From: an uncultured beta proteobacterium
GTDB lineage: Bacteria; Pseudomonadota; Gammaproteobacteria; Burkholderiales; Rhodocyclaceae
DNA: 64,000 bases
Assembly (NCBI GenBank): GCA_903908065.1
Contig: CAIVQO010000090.1
Span: 124,001-188,000, forward strand
Direction of reading: 5' to 3'
Under the pieces are notes generated by a model. The model saw only the letters and a list, made by a program, of their open reading frames with translations, was not told the DNA's origin and did not search any database. The first letter of the stretch is position 1. Each line of letters starts with the position of its first letter. Below, in pieces: positions 17,692 to 25,682 of the stretch. The position numbers were made by a program, and so were the translations under genes.

Positions 17692-18612
17692 ATGGATTCT
17701 CTGCAGCCAAGTGACGAATTTCCCGGCATTGGCATTGCCGCGCTGGAGCGCGACATCGGGGTCGGCAAGGAAACCCTGCGCGTCTGGGAGCGGCGCTACG
17801 GATTCCCCCAGCCGCTGCGCGATGCCTTCGGTGAGCGCGTCTATCCGGCTGACCAAGTGGCGCGGTTGCGCCTGGTCAAACGCCTGATGGACCAGGGCGG
17901 GCGCCCGGGCAAGCTGCTGGGGCAGCCGCTGGAGGCACTGAGCGCACAGCTGGGGGCCGCGCCGGAGTCCGGCGTGGGCGGCGGCGAGGCCGCGGCGGAC
18001 TGGCTGGTGCCGCTCTTGCGCCAGCGCGACGTCGAGCGCCTACGCGGCGAGCTGGCCCAGCGCCTGGCTCGCGAAGGCCTGGAACGCTTCGTCGTCGACA
18101 CCGTGCCAGCCCTGAACCGGCGCGTCGGCGACGGCTGGGTGAGCGGCGAGATCGAGGTCTTCGAGGAGCACCTGTACACCGAGCAGGTGCAGAACCTGCT
18201 GCGCTCGGCCATCCTCGGTCTGGGCCTGCGCGACGCGAGCCCGCGCGTGCTGCTGACCACCATCAAGGACGAGGAGCACGTGCTCGGCCTGCTGCTGGTC
18301 GAGGCCCTGCTCGCCTTGCAGGGTGCGAACTGCGTCTCGCTCGGCACCGGCACGCCGGTGTCCGACATCGTCGCCGCGGCGCGCGCCACCGGCACCCAGG
18401 TGGTCGCCCTGTCCTTTTCCGGTGCCTGCCCGTGGCGCAAGGCGCGCGACTCGTTGACCGAACTGCGCGCGGCGCTGTCGCCCGCCGTCGCCCTTTGGGC
18501 CGGCGGCGCAGGTCTCTCCGGTGGCGCACGCAAGGTCGCCGGGGTGCGCCGCATCGAGCGCCTCGAGGACGTGGCGACGGCGCTCGCCGAGTGGCGCGCT
18601 ACGTCGGCCTGA
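17692..18612 (+). CDS. litR: CarH/LitR-type MerR regulator with cobalamin-binding photosensor domain
   Basis: 306 residues from ATG 17692 (AGGA 6 nt upstream). The N-terminal MerR helix-turn-helix (IAALERDIGVGKETLRVWER) spans about 13-80. The helical cap of the sensor carries W149 then E159-H160, the W-x9-EH signature of photosensing B12 regulators. The Rossmann part has KDEEHVLGL with the likely Co-ligand His196. In this family the adenosylcobalamin-bound tetramer represses DNA in the dark and light breaks the Co-C bond and releases it. Divergence from the gpx/folE2/cfa operon makes that operon the likely target. Confidence 0.88.
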   Translation: MDSLQPSDEFPGIGIAALERDIGVGKETLRVWERRYGFPQPLRDAFGERVYPADQVARLRLVKRLMDQGGRPGKLLGQPLEALSAQLGAAPESGVGGGEAAADWLVPLLRQRDVERLRGELAQRLAREGLERFVVDTVPALNRRVGDGWVSGEIEVFEEHLYTEQVQNLLRSAILGLGLRDASPRVLLTTIKDEEHVLGLLLVEALLALQGANCVSLGTGTPVSDIVAAARATGTQVVALSFSGACPWRKARDSLTELRAALSPAVALWAGGAGLSGGARKVAGVRRIERLEDVATALAEWRATSA

Positions 18613-20107
18613 GCAGGTCCAGTTCCGGGCCGGAGGGTTCCTCCAGCCAGCCTCGTTGCCGCTCGAGCACCTCGAGCGTGGCCTCCGAGGCATCTCCGCT
18701 GCGCGCCGCGATGCGCCGACGAAGTTCGTCGGGGGCCTCGCGGCAGTAGACGATTCCGAAGTCGGCGCCGAGTTCGTCGGCCAGCCGGCGGAAGGCATCG
18801 CGTTCGGCACGGCGCAGGAAGGCGGCGTCGACGATCACCGGCCAGCCGGCCTGCAGCAGCAGGCGCGCCAAGTCCAGCAGCCGGGCGTAGGTGCGGGTGT
18901 TGGCTTCCGGCGTGTAGATGCCGGCGTCGAGCGCCGAGCCGCTGGCGGCGAGCGGGGCGAGGCCGAACAGGCGCTTCCTTTCGACGTCGGAGCGCAGGCG
19001 GATCAGGCTGCCGGCGCAGGGTCCCGCCTGATCGAGGAGGCGCGCCGAACTTGCGGTGGTCTTTCCCGATCCGGAAAGGCCGCAGGTGATGTCGAGAGTC
19101 GGCGCCGACAGCACGGCGATGTCGCGCGCCAGCGCGAGGTAGCCGCGGGCGGCATCGATCTCGGCGGCCCCTTGCGCAGCATCTTCCTGGCCGGCGCGCA
19201 GGGCGGCGATCTTGGCCCGCACCACGGCGCGATACACGGCGTAGTAGCGCAGCAGCGGAATCGCGTCGAAGTCGCCGCCGGCCTCGAGCCAGGCATTCAG
19301 CAGCCAGGCGGCCAGGCCCGCTGCGCCGTGGTCCAGCAGGTCGATCCAGAGAAAGGCAAGCTCGCTGACCGGGTCGTTCCAGCGGAAGTCGTCGTTGAAC
19401 TCGATGCAGTCGAAGGCATGCACGCGGCCGTCGAAAAGCACCAGGTTGCCCAGGTGCAGGTCGCCATGGCCCTCGCGTATGAAACCGCCGCGCTTGCGTG
19501 CCGCGAACATCTCGCGGCGGCGCCCGAATTCGGCCTCGGTCCAGGCAGCGAGGGACTCGACCGCCGGCTGGTCGGCCGCCGGCAGCAGGGAGCGCAGCTC
19601 GACGAAGTTCTCGCGCGCGGCGGCGAGGACACCTTCCGGATCGCCGAAATGGCTGCCGGCCGGGGCGGCGGGCGCCGCGGCGTGGAAGGCGACCAGTGTC
19701 GTGGCCAGCTGGGTCAGCTGTTGCGGCTGCAGTTCGCCGCGCGCCGTAACGTGGTCGAGGCGGCCGGCCTCGTCGAAGCGACGCATGCGCACCGCCCATT
19801 CGATGGCCGGCAGCGCGCCGATGACGGGCTGCTCCACACTGCCGCCGATCGGCACCACGTCGACGTAAAGCTCGGGGGCGAGGCGCCGGTTCAGGGCCAG
19901 CTCGGCGCGGCAGCAGGCCCCGCGCTTTTCCAGCGTGCCGTAGTCGAGGAAGGGCAGGGTAACGGGTTTCTTGATCTTGTACGCCTGCTCGCCTGCCAGC
20001 AGCACCCAGGACGCATGGGTCTCGACCAGTTCCACCCGGCCTGGTGCAGGGGTAAAACCGCGCCCCGCGAGCAGGGCGGCAATCAGAGGCGGAAGATGGG
20101 CGGACAT
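18599..20107 (-). CDS. Aminoglycoside-phosphotransferase-like kinase fused to a P-loop kinase
   Basis: 502 residues from ATG 20107. The N-terminal half has APH-type kinase signatures: YKIKKPVTLPFLDYGTLEKR, REGHGDLHLGNLV for the catalytic loop, and FDCIEFNDDFRWND for the metal-binding loop. The C-terminal half (about 330-500) is a zeta-toxin/AAA-like P-loop kinase with GLSGSGKTTAS and the base motif RLRSDVERKRLFG. Two-domain proteins like this are common in proteobacteria but their substrate is not established. The gene converges on litR, overlapping it by 14 bp. Confidence 0.82.
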   Translation of the reverse strand: MSAHLPPLIAALLAGRGFTPAPGRVELVETHASWVLLAGEQAYKIKKPVTLPFLDYGTLEKRGACCRAELALNRRLAPELYVDVVPIGGSVEQPVIGALPAIEWAVRMRRFDEAGRLDHVTARGELQPQQLTQLATTLVAFHAAAPAAPAGSHFGDPEGVLAAARENFVELRSLLPAADQPAVESLAAWTEAEFGRRREMFAARKRGGFIREGHGDLHLGNLVLFDGRVHAFDCIEFNDDFRWNDPVSELAFLWIDLLDHGAAGLAAWLLNAWLEAGGDFDAIPLLRYYAVYRAVVRAKIAALRAGQEDAAQGAAEIDAARGYLALARDIAVLSAPTLDITCGLSGSGKTTASSARLLDQAGPCAGSLIRLRSDVERKRLFGLAPLAASGSALDAGIYTPEANTRTYARLLDLARLLLQAGWPVIVDAAFLRRAERDAFRRLADELGADFGIVYCREAPDELRRRIAARSGDASEATLEVLERQRGWLEEPSGPELDLLRPT

Positions 20108-20153
20108 GGGCGCGAGTCCTTCGCGTTGGCGACGCGGGACCGCCGGCAGAACC

Positions 20154-21797
20154 TCAGTGCGGGCTGTCTTCGCGCATGACGGCAGGTAACTCGATATCGA
20201 GCAGCTTGCCATTCTCTCCGATGGCGAGCGTGCCTTTCATGTCCTCGAGGCGCCGGCCGACGATTTCCATGCGGCTGCTCTTCAGGCTTTCGTCCTCGGG
20301 ATCGAGGCTCTGGCCGTCGGACTCGACGCGGATCCGGATGCGCACGCCGCGGGCACAGGGCCCGGTCTCGATGCCGATGCGGCCGGCCAGGGTGGGCAGC
20401 AGGTTCATCAGCACTTCCTTCAGGTAGTCGGGCACCAGGTCGCACCAGGGCAAGCCCTCGCCGGGACGGAATTCAACCGGGCTGCGGAAGCGGCGGTCGA
20501 AGCTGAAGAAGTAACAGACTGCCTCGATCACCGGATTGACGCTCGTGTATTCGGGGCGATCGCTGACCGTGGCAAAGGCCGAAATCTGGCGGGTCATGCG
20601 GAAGATGCGGCGGCTTTGTTCCTGGATGCTGTCGGCCGCTTCGGAGGCGGCTTCGTCGCCTTCGAGTTGATCCGCGAGTTGCTGGCCCAGGGCCGCAATC
20701 ACGGTCAGCGCATTGCCGGTTTCGTGCGAGACATTGGCCGCCAATGCCGCCATCGCGGCCATTTTCTCGCGATGCCAGAGATGTTCCTGGGCGATGCGGT
20801 GTTCCTGGGCCGCTTGCTGGTGATCGATGATGCCCTGGCCCCGGCGCACGATGTAAAGCAGGGTCAGGAACAACAGGACCAGGAGGCCGCCCACGACGCG
20901 CAGCAAGTCGCCCGAATTCTCGGCGACGGTGTCGATGTCGCGCTTGGCGGTCTGCTCGATCTTGCCCTGGTTGGCCGCGACCAGGCGTGACAGCTGTTCC
21001 GAACTGGTCTTGACCTGCTCCAGCAGCGCCGTGACGTCGGCGTAGATCTCGAATACGCCGACCACGGCATTGTCGGCGCCGCGCCGAACCGGCACGTAGC
21101 TGGAAATCAGGTCGCGGTTTTCGACCACGCCCTCGAAGGTGCTGAAGTGGTCGCGATGGGTCAGCTCGCTGGCGGCGCGGCCGCCCGCCGCCGAGCGCCA
21201 CCCGGCGTTGCTGCGCTTGTCCTCGCCGATCTGGCGGTGTTCGGAAGAGTAAATCGTCAGGCCGCGCAGGTCGAAGACCTTGATCTTGAACACATTACTG
21301 TTGCGCATGGTGGCGATGGCGCGCTGGTCGAGCTCGGCGAAGCCAGGCAGGGACTTGATGCGCAAGCCGATTTCACCCTGGCATGCGTTGGCTGCTTCGG
21401 CGTCGCTGATGGCTAGGGCGCGGCAGCGATCCGGTGAAACCGCTTGGGCGCGCGCCAAAAATGGCGCGATTTGGGCATCCCAGAGCACATTGGCGATCAT
21501 GTGCGTCAAATTGACGTTGGCCGCCTCCTGGGCCTTGACCAATCCGCGCCGCGCCGTCTGCTCGGTTTCGTTTGACAGTTCCGCCTGGGCATCGCGGAAC
21601 AGGTTCGACTGGTTTTCCTGCACATCGGCGAAAAACCGTATCTCGCGCCGTTCCATCAAGTAGAGGGCGAGGCCGACAAGGGTGAAGGACACCAGTGCCG
21701 CAATCGAAAAGTAGCGCAGCAGTCGGAAGTTTTCGCCCCGGATGGTGACCTGCTTTGGGGATGTGGTTTCCGGGTCGGCGGAAAATTCCGAACTCAT
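20154..21797 (-). CDS. Membrane sensor histidine kinase with degenerate ATPase domain
   Basis: 547 residues from ATG 21797. A cytosolic start is followed by TM1 (about 30-48), a periplasmic sensor of about 230 residues, and TM2 (about 290-310). A dimerisation helix has the phospho-acceptor-like VSHETGNALTVI. The catalytic domain is poor: the N-box reads EVLMNLLPTLAGR where N-A is expected, the DxGxG box reads ESDGQSL, and the GLGLA lid is replaced by SSRMEIVGRR. It may bind no ATP and act as a pseudokinase, or depend on another kinase. No response regulator gene is adjacent. Confidence 0.78.
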   Translation of the reverse strand: MSSEFSADPETTSPKQVTIRGENFRLLRYFSIAALVSFTLVGLALYLMERREIRFFADVQENQSNLFRDAQAELSNETEQTARRGLVKAQEAANVNLTHMIANVLWDAQIAPFLARAQAVSPDRCRALAISDAEAANACQGEIGLRIKSLPGFAELDQRAIATMRNSNVFKIKVFDLRGLTIYSSEHRQIGEDKRSNAGWRSAAGGRAASELTHRDHFSTFEGVVENRDLISSYVPVRRGADNAVVGVFEIYADVTALLEQVKTSSEQLSRLVAANQGKIEQTAKRDIDTVAENSGDLLRVVGGLLVLLFLTLLYIVRRGQGIIDHQQAAQEHRIAQEHLWHREKMAAMAALAANVSHETGNALTVIAALGQQLADQLEGDEAASEAADSIQEQSRRIFRMTRQISAFATVSDRPEYTSVNPVIEAVCYFFSFDRRFRSPVEFRPGEGLPWCDLVPDYLKEVLMNLLPTLAGRIGIETGPCARGVRIRIRVESDGQSLDPEDESLKSSRMEIVGRRLEDMKGTLAIGENGKLLDIELPAVMREDSPH

Positions 21798-22073
21798 GGC
21801 CTGAAACCCGCGTTGGCGGCTTCGGAGCCTGGCAAATGGCGACATGATGGAGAGTTGCGGCAACGTAAATATCGCGATACGCCGACCCCGCGCCAGCAAG
21901 CGGACAGAAGCCCGTGTGGCGTCATGGCAAACGTTGCGCCGCCTGGGCGGCGTAACGATGGATTCATGGCGACGAATCTCCGGCTTGGCGCAATAGGGAA
22001 GCCGACAGAACTCTGCCAAGGCGTTTCCCTCCGCCGATCTGCATCAATTGTGCGCTGCGAAAGGGCGAATGCT

Positions 22074-22087
22074 TTGATTCATATCAA
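22074..22087. promoter_or_regulatory. FNR/ANR-type binding site
   Basis: TTGATTCATATCAA is an exact match to the TTGAT-N4-ATCAA consensus. On either strand the spacing to a good -10 is not obvious, so the controlled gene is unclear. Candidates are the sensor kinase on the minus strand (about 275 bp away) or a plus-strand transcript toward the TetR operon. Confidence 0.5.
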
Positions 22088-22210
22088 CGTTCTGCTGCTC
22101 CGGGCGAATGTCAGTGGAATGAGTGTGAGGTATGTCACGCTTTCGACCGATTCCCTGGCCGATCGCCACGTAGGGTCTGATACGGAACTCCGCTGGAGAG
22201 AGTAACAAAA

Positions 22211-22309
22211 CTAGTCTGCGACACTGATGAAAATCAGCAGGGCACCTACCAGGATTGCAATTCCCTAAATCGAAAGGACTGCAAAAAGCCGATCGTTGCG
22301 TGAGTCCAT
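22211..22309 (-). pseudogene. Small membrane-protein ORF interrupted by an in-frame TAG
   Basis: ATG 22309 is preceded by GGGAG at good spacing. It reads MDSRNDRLFAVLSI, TAG (22267-22265), then GIAILVGALLIFISVAD and a final TAG. Read through, it would be a 32-residue protein with one membrane helix. The good ribosome binding site and the hydrophobic continuation suggest a small gene recently inactivated by a nonsense change. I do not recognise the family. Confidence 0.35.
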
Positions 22310-22520
22310 GTTCGTCTCCCATGACTGCAATGCCTGACCGGGACGTACCGGCGGCGGACCAGGCTGGCGAATGGCGAACAATTGTCCTAGAGACTGCGAT
22401 GGTCAAGAAAGTCAAAAAAATGAACTCAGGATTCATTTTGACCGCTCATCATCAGCCGGACCGGCGCCGCCCATCGGTTCGAAGCCCGTACCTTGCTTTT
22501 ACGGCACCCTGCAAATTTTC

Positions 22521-22549
22521 TTGACTTTAACGAACGATCGTTCTATAAC
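22521..22549 (+). promoter_or_regulatory. TetR promoter with operator between -35 and -10 (leaderless start)
   Basis: TTGACT (22521-22526), a 17-bp spacer, then TATAAC (22544-22549). The spacer contains GAACGATCGTTC (22532-22543), a perfect 12-bp palindrome typical of TetR operators. The expected start of transcription falls on or next to the ATG at 22556, and there is no SD sequence, so the tetR mRNA is probably leaderless and autorepressed. Confidence 0.65.
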
Positions 22550-22555
22550 ACGCTC

Positions 22556-23161
22556 ATGGGCAAAGGAGAGCAAACCCGGCAGGCCATTCTCGACGAGGCG
22601 TTCTCGCTCGCCAGCTGCATTGGCGTCGGCGCGCTGAGCATAGGCGTGCTGGCCGAGCGGACCCACATGTCGAAAAGTGGCCTCTTCGCCCATTTCGGTT
22701 CCAAGGAGGAGTTGCAGCTGGCAGTGCTGCGCGAATCCCAAATGCGCTTTGGCGAGGCCGTGGTGCGGCCGGCCCTGCGCGAGCCGCGCGGCCTGCCGCG
22801 CCTGCGGGCGATGCTGGCGAACTGGCTGGACTGGACGCGGGCGGTGAATTTGCCTGGTGGCTGCGTCATCAATGCGGCCGCCGCCGAGTTCGACGACCAG
22901 CCCGGCCCCCTGCGCGACGAAGTTCGCAAGGCCTTGATTGCATTGCGTGATACCCTGGGCGAGGCGGTCGCGCGGGCGGTTGCGGAAGGCCATTTGCGAC
23001 CCGATACGGACATCGAACAACTGGTTTTCGAGATCACCGGGATCTACCAGGCGACCCAGCAAAGCCGTCGCATGCTCAACGACCCCGATGCCGGCCGGCG
23101 GGCCATCGTCGCCTTCGAGCGGCTGGTTCGCGACTACGCAGTACCCCCAGAGAAGGAGTAA
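22556..23161 (+). CDS. TetR/AcrR family transcriptional regulator
   Basis: 201 residues. An N-terminal helix-turn-helix (about 7-55, GVGALSIGVLAERTHMSKSGLFAHFGSKEEL in outline) is followed by a C-terminal TetR_C-like ligand domain. The start is fixed by the promoter layout. It is followed after 2 bp by an alpha/beta hydrolase gene. A partial operator copy (ACGATCGTTCG, 23209-23219) lies inside that gene's 5' end. The inducer is unknown, perhaps a substrate or product of the hydrolase. Confidence 0.88.
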   Translation: MGKGEQTRQAILDEAFSLASCIGVGALSIGVLAERTHMSKSGLFAHFGSKEELQLAVLRESQMRFGEAVVRPALREPRGLPRLRAMLANWLDWTRAVNLPGGCVINAAAAEFDDQPGPLRDEVRKALIALRDTLGEAVARAVAEGHLRPDTDIEQLVFEITGIYQATQQSRRMLNDPDAGRRAIVAFERLVRDYAVPPEKE

Positions 23162-23163
23162 GC

Positions 23164-24069
23164 ATGGAACTCAGGCTCAACCCCGCTTTTTTTTGGCCAA
23201 TAAATAGCACGATCGTTCGGTCCCTGAGGTTCCCCGTCGCGCTCTGGCGCGAGCGTGCCCTGTATCGACTGCTGTGGCGACATGCGCCTCAGCGCGCCAT
23301 CGATCGGGCGGTCGCCCACTTGCTGACGCCACCGGCCCATCGCTTCCCGGATGATGAGTTGCGCCTGATGGAAGACGCCAGTCTGGTTGCCGTACCCATG
23401 GTGCCCGATCGTCTGATCGGCTGGCGTTGGGGGCGCAAGCAGGATCCTCTGGTGATTCTGGTTCATGGTTGGGGCGGCCGCGGTACCCAGTTGAAAGCCT
23501 TCATCGCCCCCTTGCTTGAGCGTGGATTCTCCGTGATTGCCTTCGACGCTCCCGGCCATGGCATGACGGGCGGGCCGGACTCCTCACTGCCGCATTTCCT
23601 GCGCGGCCTGGAGGCCATGCTCGACCATGTCGGTCCGGCCCATGCGCTGATCGGCCACTCACTCGGCGGCGCGGTGGCGGCGCTGGTCATGGCACGTCGG
23701 CCCGACGCCGCCCGGCGTGGTGTACTGATCGCGGCTCCGGCAAGTCTGGAGGAATCGACTTGGCGCCTTGCCGCTGCGCTCGAGTGGCCGCCTGCGCTGC
23801 GCGCCGCCGTGCAACGTCGCATCGAATACCGCTTCGGCGTAGCCTGGAGTGAGTTCGAGGCGGGGCACCGGGTGGGCGCCCAGGACATGCTGGTGATCCA
23901 TGATCGGCAGGATCGCGAGGTGCCCTTCGCCGAGGCCCTGCGTCACGCAAGTACTTGGCCAGGAGCGCGATTATTCGAAACCACCGGGCTTGGACACCGC
24001 CGCCTATTGGCTGACGCCGGGGTAATCGGCGCGGCCACCGAATTCGTTGCCGCCGGAGTGCGGCCATGA
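23164..24069 (+). CDS. Alpha/beta hydrolase
   Basis: 301 residues. The oxyanion-hole segment is HGWGGRGTQL, the nucleophile elbow is GHSLGG (about residue 160), the acid lies in VIHDRQDREVPF and the His in GLGHRRLL, so the triad is complete. There is no signal peptide. The ATG is preceded by GAGAAGGAGTAAGC. It sits between tetR and a GNAT gene with which it overlaps by 4 bp. A run of eight T (23187-23194) in codons 8-11 is a potential slippage site. The substrate is unknown. Confidence 0.88.
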   Translation: MELRLNPAFFWPINSTIVRSLRFPVALWRERALYRLLWRHAPQRAIDRAVAHLLTPPAHRFPDDELRLMEDASLVAVPMVPDRLIGWRWGRKQDPLVILVHGWGGRGTQLKAFIAPLLERGFSVIAFDAPGHGMTGGPDSSLPHFLRGLEAMLDHVGPAHALIGHSLGGAVAALVMARRPDAARRGVLIAAPASLEESTWRLAAALEWPPALRAAVQRRIEYRFGVAWSEFEAGHRVGAQDMLVIHDRQDREVPFAEALRHASTWPGARLFETTGLGHRRLLADAGVIGAATEFVAAGVRP

Positions 24070-24656
24070 GCGCCCGCGAACCCTGGGCACGGGTCGTGAT
24101 CCGCCCGGCGGTGGGGGCGGATGCCGAAGCGATCACCAACTTCCTGGCCGCGATGGATCGTGATGGCCTTTACGAACGCCACTTTGCGCATGGCGAGGCG
24201 CCCAACCGCGCCCTGCTGGAGAGGCTTGCGAAGCTGGATGGCAGTCGGCGGGCAATGTATCTGGCAGTCGGCGCTGACGGCACGGTGATCGGTCACGCCG
24301 AATACGTGGCCAGCGAGGAATCAGCCGAGTTTGCACTGATGGTGCTGCCGGCCTGGCGCGGAGCCGGAATTGGCGGCGAGCTGCTGGGCGCCCTGCTGAC
24401 CGGCGCTGCCCGGGCCGGTCTGGCGGGCATGCATGGCATGATCCAGGCCACCAACACGCGTGCGATCCGCCTGGCGAGAAAGCTGGGTTTTCATGCCACG
24501 CCCGGCGACGACCGGACGACCGTGATAGTCTCGCGACTCTGCCTGGCGAGGTCGAACGCCGAATCCGATTTCGCGTCCGGCCAGCGCCTGCTGCCGCCGG
24601 AACCGTTACGCCATGACCCTGACCGAACTCCGCTACATCGTTGCCTTGGCTCGTGA
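24066..24656 (+). CDS. GNAT family N-acetyltransferase
   Basis: 196 residues from ATG 24066 (ATGA overlap with the hydrolase stop). The acetyl-CoA loop is VLPAWRGAGIGGELL, and the terminal motif NTRAIRLARKLGFH is typical of GNAT motif B. The last 15 residues are coded inside the start of oxyR in another frame, so the natural protein may be a little shorter in relatives. The substrate is unknown. Confidence 0.83.
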   Translation: MSAREPWARVVIRPAVGADAEAITNFLAAMDRDGLYERHFAHGEAPNRALLERLAKLDGSRRAMYLAVGADGTVIGHAEYVASEESAEFALMVLPAWRGAGIGGELLGALLTGAARAGLAGMHGMIQATNTRAIRLARKLGFHATPGDDRTTVIVSRLCLARSNAESDFASGQRLLPPEPLRHDPDRTPLHRCLGS

Positions 24657-25524
24657 GCGCCATTTCGGGCGCGCCGCCGACAAATGCAACGTGTCGCAGC
24701 CGACGCTTTCGGTGGCCGTGAAGAAATTGGAAGAGGAACTCGGCGTCGCCTTGTTCGAGCGCAGCGCCGGCGACGTGCGCCCGACCCCGATCGGCAACGA
24801 CGTGGTGGCTCAGGCCGAGCGCACCCTGGCCGAGGCGGCTCGGGTCACCGAAATCGCCGCTGCCGGCAAAGATCCGCTGGCCGGCCCCCTGCGCCTTGGC
24901 GTGATCTACACCATCGGGCCCTGGCTGCTGCCGGCCCTGGTGCCGCGGGTGAAGGAGCGCGCGCCGCAGATGCCGCTGTACATCGCCGAGGGCTATACGG
25001 AAGTCCTTCTGGAACGGTTGAAGGCAGCCGAACTCGACGTCCTGGTGCTGGCCTTGCCCATCGAAGAGCCGGGACTGGTTGCCCAGCCGGTGTATGAGGA
25101 AGATTTCCGCACCCTGGTACCGGCCAGCCATCCCTGGGCGACGGCGAAATCGCTGCGCCCGGAGCAACTGCTGGACGAGCCCCTGCTGATGCTCGGCCCC
25201 GGCAATTGCTTTCGCGACCAGGTGCTCGACCTGTGCACCCGCGCCAGCCAGGGCGAGTCGCCGCAGGTGCTGGAAGGCAGCTCGCTCGAAACCATCCGCC
25301 ACATGGTCTCGTCCGGCGTCGGTGTTACCGTCATGCCGTCCAGCAGCGTCGATACCATCCCGGCCGACGACCCACTGCTGCGCGTCAAACCTTTCGTCAA
25401 GCCGAGCCCGGCGCGCCGCGTCGGCCTGGTCTGGCGGTCCAGCTTTCCTCGCCACAAGGCGATCGACGTCATGCGTCGGGCGGTCATCGACTGCCATCTG
25501 CCAGGCACGCGCGTAGTGCATTGA
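24613..25524 (+). CDS. oxyR: OxyR hydrogen-peroxide-sensing LysR regulator
   Basis: 303 residues. The N-terminal LysR helix-turn-helix (MTLTELRYIVALARERHFGR onward, about 1-60) is followed by the effector domain. The redox pair is in GNCFRDQVLDLC, with the two Cys nine positions apart as C199 and C208 in E. coli. Oxidation by H2O2 forms the activating disulfide. Unusually, it sits at the end of a tetR-hydrolase-GNAT operon, overlapping GNAT by 44 bp. A rubrerythrin operon follows, with an OxyR-like dyad between them. Confidence 0.93.
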   Translation: MTLTELRYIVALARERHFGRAADKCNVSQPTLSVAVKKLEEELGVALFERSAGDVRPTPIGNDVVAQAERTLAEAARVTEIAAAGKDPLAGPLRLGVIYTIGPWLLPALVPRVKERAPQMPLYIAEGYTEVLLERLKAAELDVLVLALPIEEPGLVAQPVYEEDFRTLVPASHPWATAKSLRPEQLLDEPLLMLGPGNCFRDQVLDLCTRASQGESPQVLEGSSLETIRHMVSSGVGVTVMPSSSVDTIPADDPLLRVKPFVKPSPARRVGLVWRSSFPRHKAIDVMRRAVIDCHLPGTRVVH

Positions 25525-25528
25525 CCCG

Positions 25529-25543
25529 ATAGCGGCCGGCTAT
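25529..25543. promoter_or_regulatory. OxyR-type dyad ATAG-N7-CTAT upstream of rubrerythrin
   Basis: ATAGCGGCCGGCTAT matches the OxyR half-site pair ATAG-N7-CTAT. A TAAATT -10 candidate lies at 25589-25594, which puts the dyad centre near -65, a normal activating position. The same bases can form a hairpin just after the oxyR stop, but no T-tract follows, so a terminator role is unlikely. Confidence 0.4.
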
Positions 25544-25682
25544 CGGGTCGCTGAAAAAAATCAATTAGAAGTCGCGATTCGCCTCGGCTAAATTGGTCTC
25601 AGGGCAGGCGACGCACGACGTCCCTGACCCGGTACCGCGCGACGGCGCGGCGCCGACACTTCCAACGCTGAGGAGAACCACC

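Larger units (their letters stand above)
21798..22555. other. Intergenic region with an FNR-type site, a broken small ORF and the TetR promoter
   Basis: About 760 bp without a normal gene. From left to right it holds an unremarkable segment to about 22070, a perfect FNR-type palindrome, a small minus-strand frame with an internal stop (22211-22309), and the TetR promoter (22521-22549). Each is listed separately where I can support it. Confidence 0.6.

Noticed and set aside
19085-19120. Repeat-like GTCGGCGCCGACAGCACGGC in the kinase fusion gene
   Set aside because: About four differences inside the core and a self-complementary GTCGGCGCCGAC that may arise from GC-rich codons; not strong enough to list as a copy.
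23187-23194. Run of eight T residues in the hydrolase 5' end as a phase-variation switch
   Set aside because: Possible in principle, but it encodes the plausible AFFWP segment and nothing else suggests a contingency locus.
25524-25548. Strong 10-bp hairpin after the oxyR stop as a terminator
   Set aside because: It is followed by A residues, not T residues, on the plus strand, so it does not fit an intrinsic terminator; the ATAG/CTAT content suggests an OxyR site instead.
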